Below, piece by piece: positions 4,592-5,639 of a stretch of DNA of 5,639 nt. The DNA is from Pseudomonadota bacterium (lineage in GTDB: Bacteria > Pseudomonadota > Gammaproteobacteria > Burkholderiales > Thiobacillaceae): contig JAUPLV010000137.1 of assembly GCA_030836725.1 (NCBI GenBank), positions 1-5,639 of the forward strand, given 5' to 3'. Positions within the stretch are counted from its first letter, which is position 1, and every line of letters starts with the position of its first letter. A program made the position numbers and the translations under genes. Below the pieces are notes generated by a model. The model searched no databases, was not told the origin of the DNA, and saw only the letters and a program-made list of their open reading frames with translations.

Positions 4592-5639
4592 TGCCATCCT
4601 CCAGCTTCATGCTTCCGGGACGTTTCCCGGTAAGGTAATAATCGAACACGGCGCGGGCGATCGGCGCCGCGGTGCCGCTGCCCGAGCCGCCATTTTCCAC
4701 CATCACCGCCACCGCGATGGTGGGATTCTCGGTCGGCGCGTAGGCGATGAACAAGGCATGATCGCGATGCTCGCGAGCCAGCCGGCTGGCATCGTAGCGG
4801 GCGCCCTGCTTGATGCCGACCACCTGCGCGGTGCCGGTCTTGCCGGCGATGGTGTACGAAGCCCCGGCAGCCGAGGCGGCGGCAGTGCCGCCCGGGCGCA
4901 TCACATCCATCATGCCCTGGCGCACCAATTCAAGATGCGCCGGCGCGATCGAAATCTGCGTGCGCCTACCCGCGGCGTGGGGTTGCCAGGCTTGTCCGAG
5001 CGGGTCGCGTACCGCTTCCACCAGGCGCGGCTCGATCCGCTTTCCGCCATTGGCCAGCATGGCGGTCGCCGCCGCCAGCTGCAGCGGCGTGGTCAGGTGA
5101 TAGCCCTGGCCGATACCCGCGATCACCGTCTCGCCCAGATACCAGGGCTTGTTCCAGCGGCGCTTCTTCCAGTCGCGCGAAGGCAGCAGGCCGGACGATT
5201 CACCGTCCAGGTCGATGCCGGTTTTCTCACCCAGGCCGAACTGCGCCAGATAGTCATGCATCCGGTCGATGCCCATGTCGACGGCCAGCCTGTAGTAGTA
5301 CGTGTCGCATGACTGCGAAATCGAGCGGCGCAAATCGACCGTGCCATGCCCTCCGCGCTTCCAGTCGCGGTACTGATGACTGCTGTTGGGCAGGCTGAAA
5401 TAACCGGGATCGGAAATGCTGTCCGACGCCTTGCGCAATCCCAGCTCCAGCCCGGCCAGCGCCATGAAGGGTTTGATCGTCGAGCCCGGCGGATAGATTC
5501 CGCGCAGGACCCGGTTGACCATCGGCCGCTCGGGCGATTCGTTGAGCGCCTTCCAGGCTTCCGGGTCGATGCCGTCGACGAACAGGTTGGGGTCGAATCC
5601 GGGTTTGCTAACCAGCGCCAGCACCCCGCCGGTGTTGGG
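4578..5639 (-). CDS. mrdA: Penicillin-binding protein 2, C-terminal transpeptidase part (5' end outside window)
   Basis: This is the class B PBP that crosslinks new peptidoglycan in the periplasm during cell elongation, partnered with RodA. The visible part is 353 codons, opening in frame at the window edge with PNTGGVLALVSKPGFDPN, a typical start of the PBP2 transpeptidase domain. The three active-site motifs are present, counted from the first visible residue: S53-T-I-K56 within YPPGSTIKPF (nucleophile serine), S110-C-D112 within SQSCDTYYY (SxN/SxD motif, usual for this family), and K267-T-G269 within AGKTGTAQVVG. The family's GETVIAGIGQGYHLTTPLQLA block is also there at about 169-189 (GQGY 177-180). 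It ends with TAG. The N-terminal membrane anchor and pedestal domain lie beyond the right edge. The end overlaps the rodA start by 14 bp, so the two are probably translated together. Nothing suggests inactivity, unlike the dacA homologue downstream. Confidence 0.97.
   Translation of the reverse strand, partial: PNTGGVLALVSKPGFDPNLFVDGIDPEAWKALNESPERPMVNRVLRGIYPPGSTIKPFMALAGLELGLRKASDSISDPGYFSLPNSSHQYRDWKRGGHGTVDLRRSISQSCDTYYYRLAVDMGIDRMHDYLAQFGLGEKTGIDLDGESSGLLPSRDWKKRRWNKPWYLGETVIAGIGQGYHLTTPLQLAAATAMLANGGKRIEPRLVEAVRDPLGQAWQPHAAGRRTQISIAPAHLELVRQGMMDVMRPGGTAAASAAGASYTIAGKTGTAQVVGIKQGARYDASRLAREHRDHALFIAYAPTENPTIAVAVMVENGGSGSGTAAPIARAVFDYYLTGKRPGSMKLEDGNAAD
4598..4602 (-). promoter_or_regulatory. 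Ribosome binding site GGAGG deciding the rodA start
   Basis: The coding strand reads GGAGG ATGGCA ATG. The spacing of 6 nt fits the second ATG (4591-4589), while the first ATG (4597-4595) directly touches the Shine-Dalgarno and would be poorly placed. The site lies within the last codons of mrdA and is the clearest ribosome binding site in the window. Confidence 0.75.

Noticed and set aside
4592..4597. First ATG of rodA at 4597
   Set aside because: The GGAGG directly touches it with no spacer; the second ATG at 4591 has a 6-nt spacer.
3512..4633. Plus-strand open frames of 215 and 151 codons opposite rodA
   Set aside because: They are His/Gln/Arg-rich antisense shadows of RodA hydrophobic codons, with no domain and no start signals.
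4506..5312. Plus-strand open frame of 268 codons opposite mrdA
   Set aside because: Antisense shadow; the minus-strand frame carries all PBP2 motifs.

Overview
The window is GC-rich and carries one unbroken block of seven genes, all on the minus strand, so transcription runs from right to left. The order is mrdA (PBP2), rodA, rlpA, a PBP5-type dacA homologue, a D-amino-acid aminotransferase (dat), ybeD (DUF493) and lipB. From recall, this order (cell-elongation genes leading into a lipoate gene, with dat between dacA and ybeD) is typical of Betaproteobacteria such as Rhodocyclales and Nitrosomonadales. The protein sequences fit that assignment, but the genus cannot be fixed from here. mrdA is cut at the right edge and lipB at the left edge.

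Region by region: 4578-5639 holds the transpeptidase half of PBP2. 3491-4591 is the SEDS glycosyltransferase RodA, which overlaps mrdA. After a 17-bp gap, 2625-3473 is the lipoprotein RlpA (DPBB plus SPOR domains). dacA, dat and ybeD follow as three consecutive 4-bp ATGA overlaps, which suggests translational coupling. The ybeD-lipB junction is unusual: seven perfectly phased copies of a 7-bp repeat (consensus GATCCCT on the plus strand, 336-384) fill the space just before the conserved lipB core. No promoter, terminator, RNA gene or mobile element is visible, and no stretch over about 70 bp lacks a gene core.

The genes make sense as an elongasome operon. RodA polymerises glycan and PBP2 crosslinks it. 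RlpA cleaves denuded glycan at septa. A PBP5-type enzyme would normally trim the terminal D-Ala of pentapeptides, and Dat can interconvert D-Ala and D-Glu. ybeD-lipB starts the lipoate module.

Two things deserve attention. First, the dacA product is full length with an intact signal peptide and C-terminal anchor-like segment, but all three penicillin-binding motifs are altered: SxxK is SLTQ, SxN is SAS and KTG is KVG. It therefore looks like a catalytically dead PBP5 homologue kept in the operon. Second, the heptamer repeat leaves lipB with no canonical start codon next to its conserved core. The only usual in-frame start is a GTG overlapping the ybeD stop codon, so translation from it would pass through the repeat, and the reading frame would depend on the number of copies.
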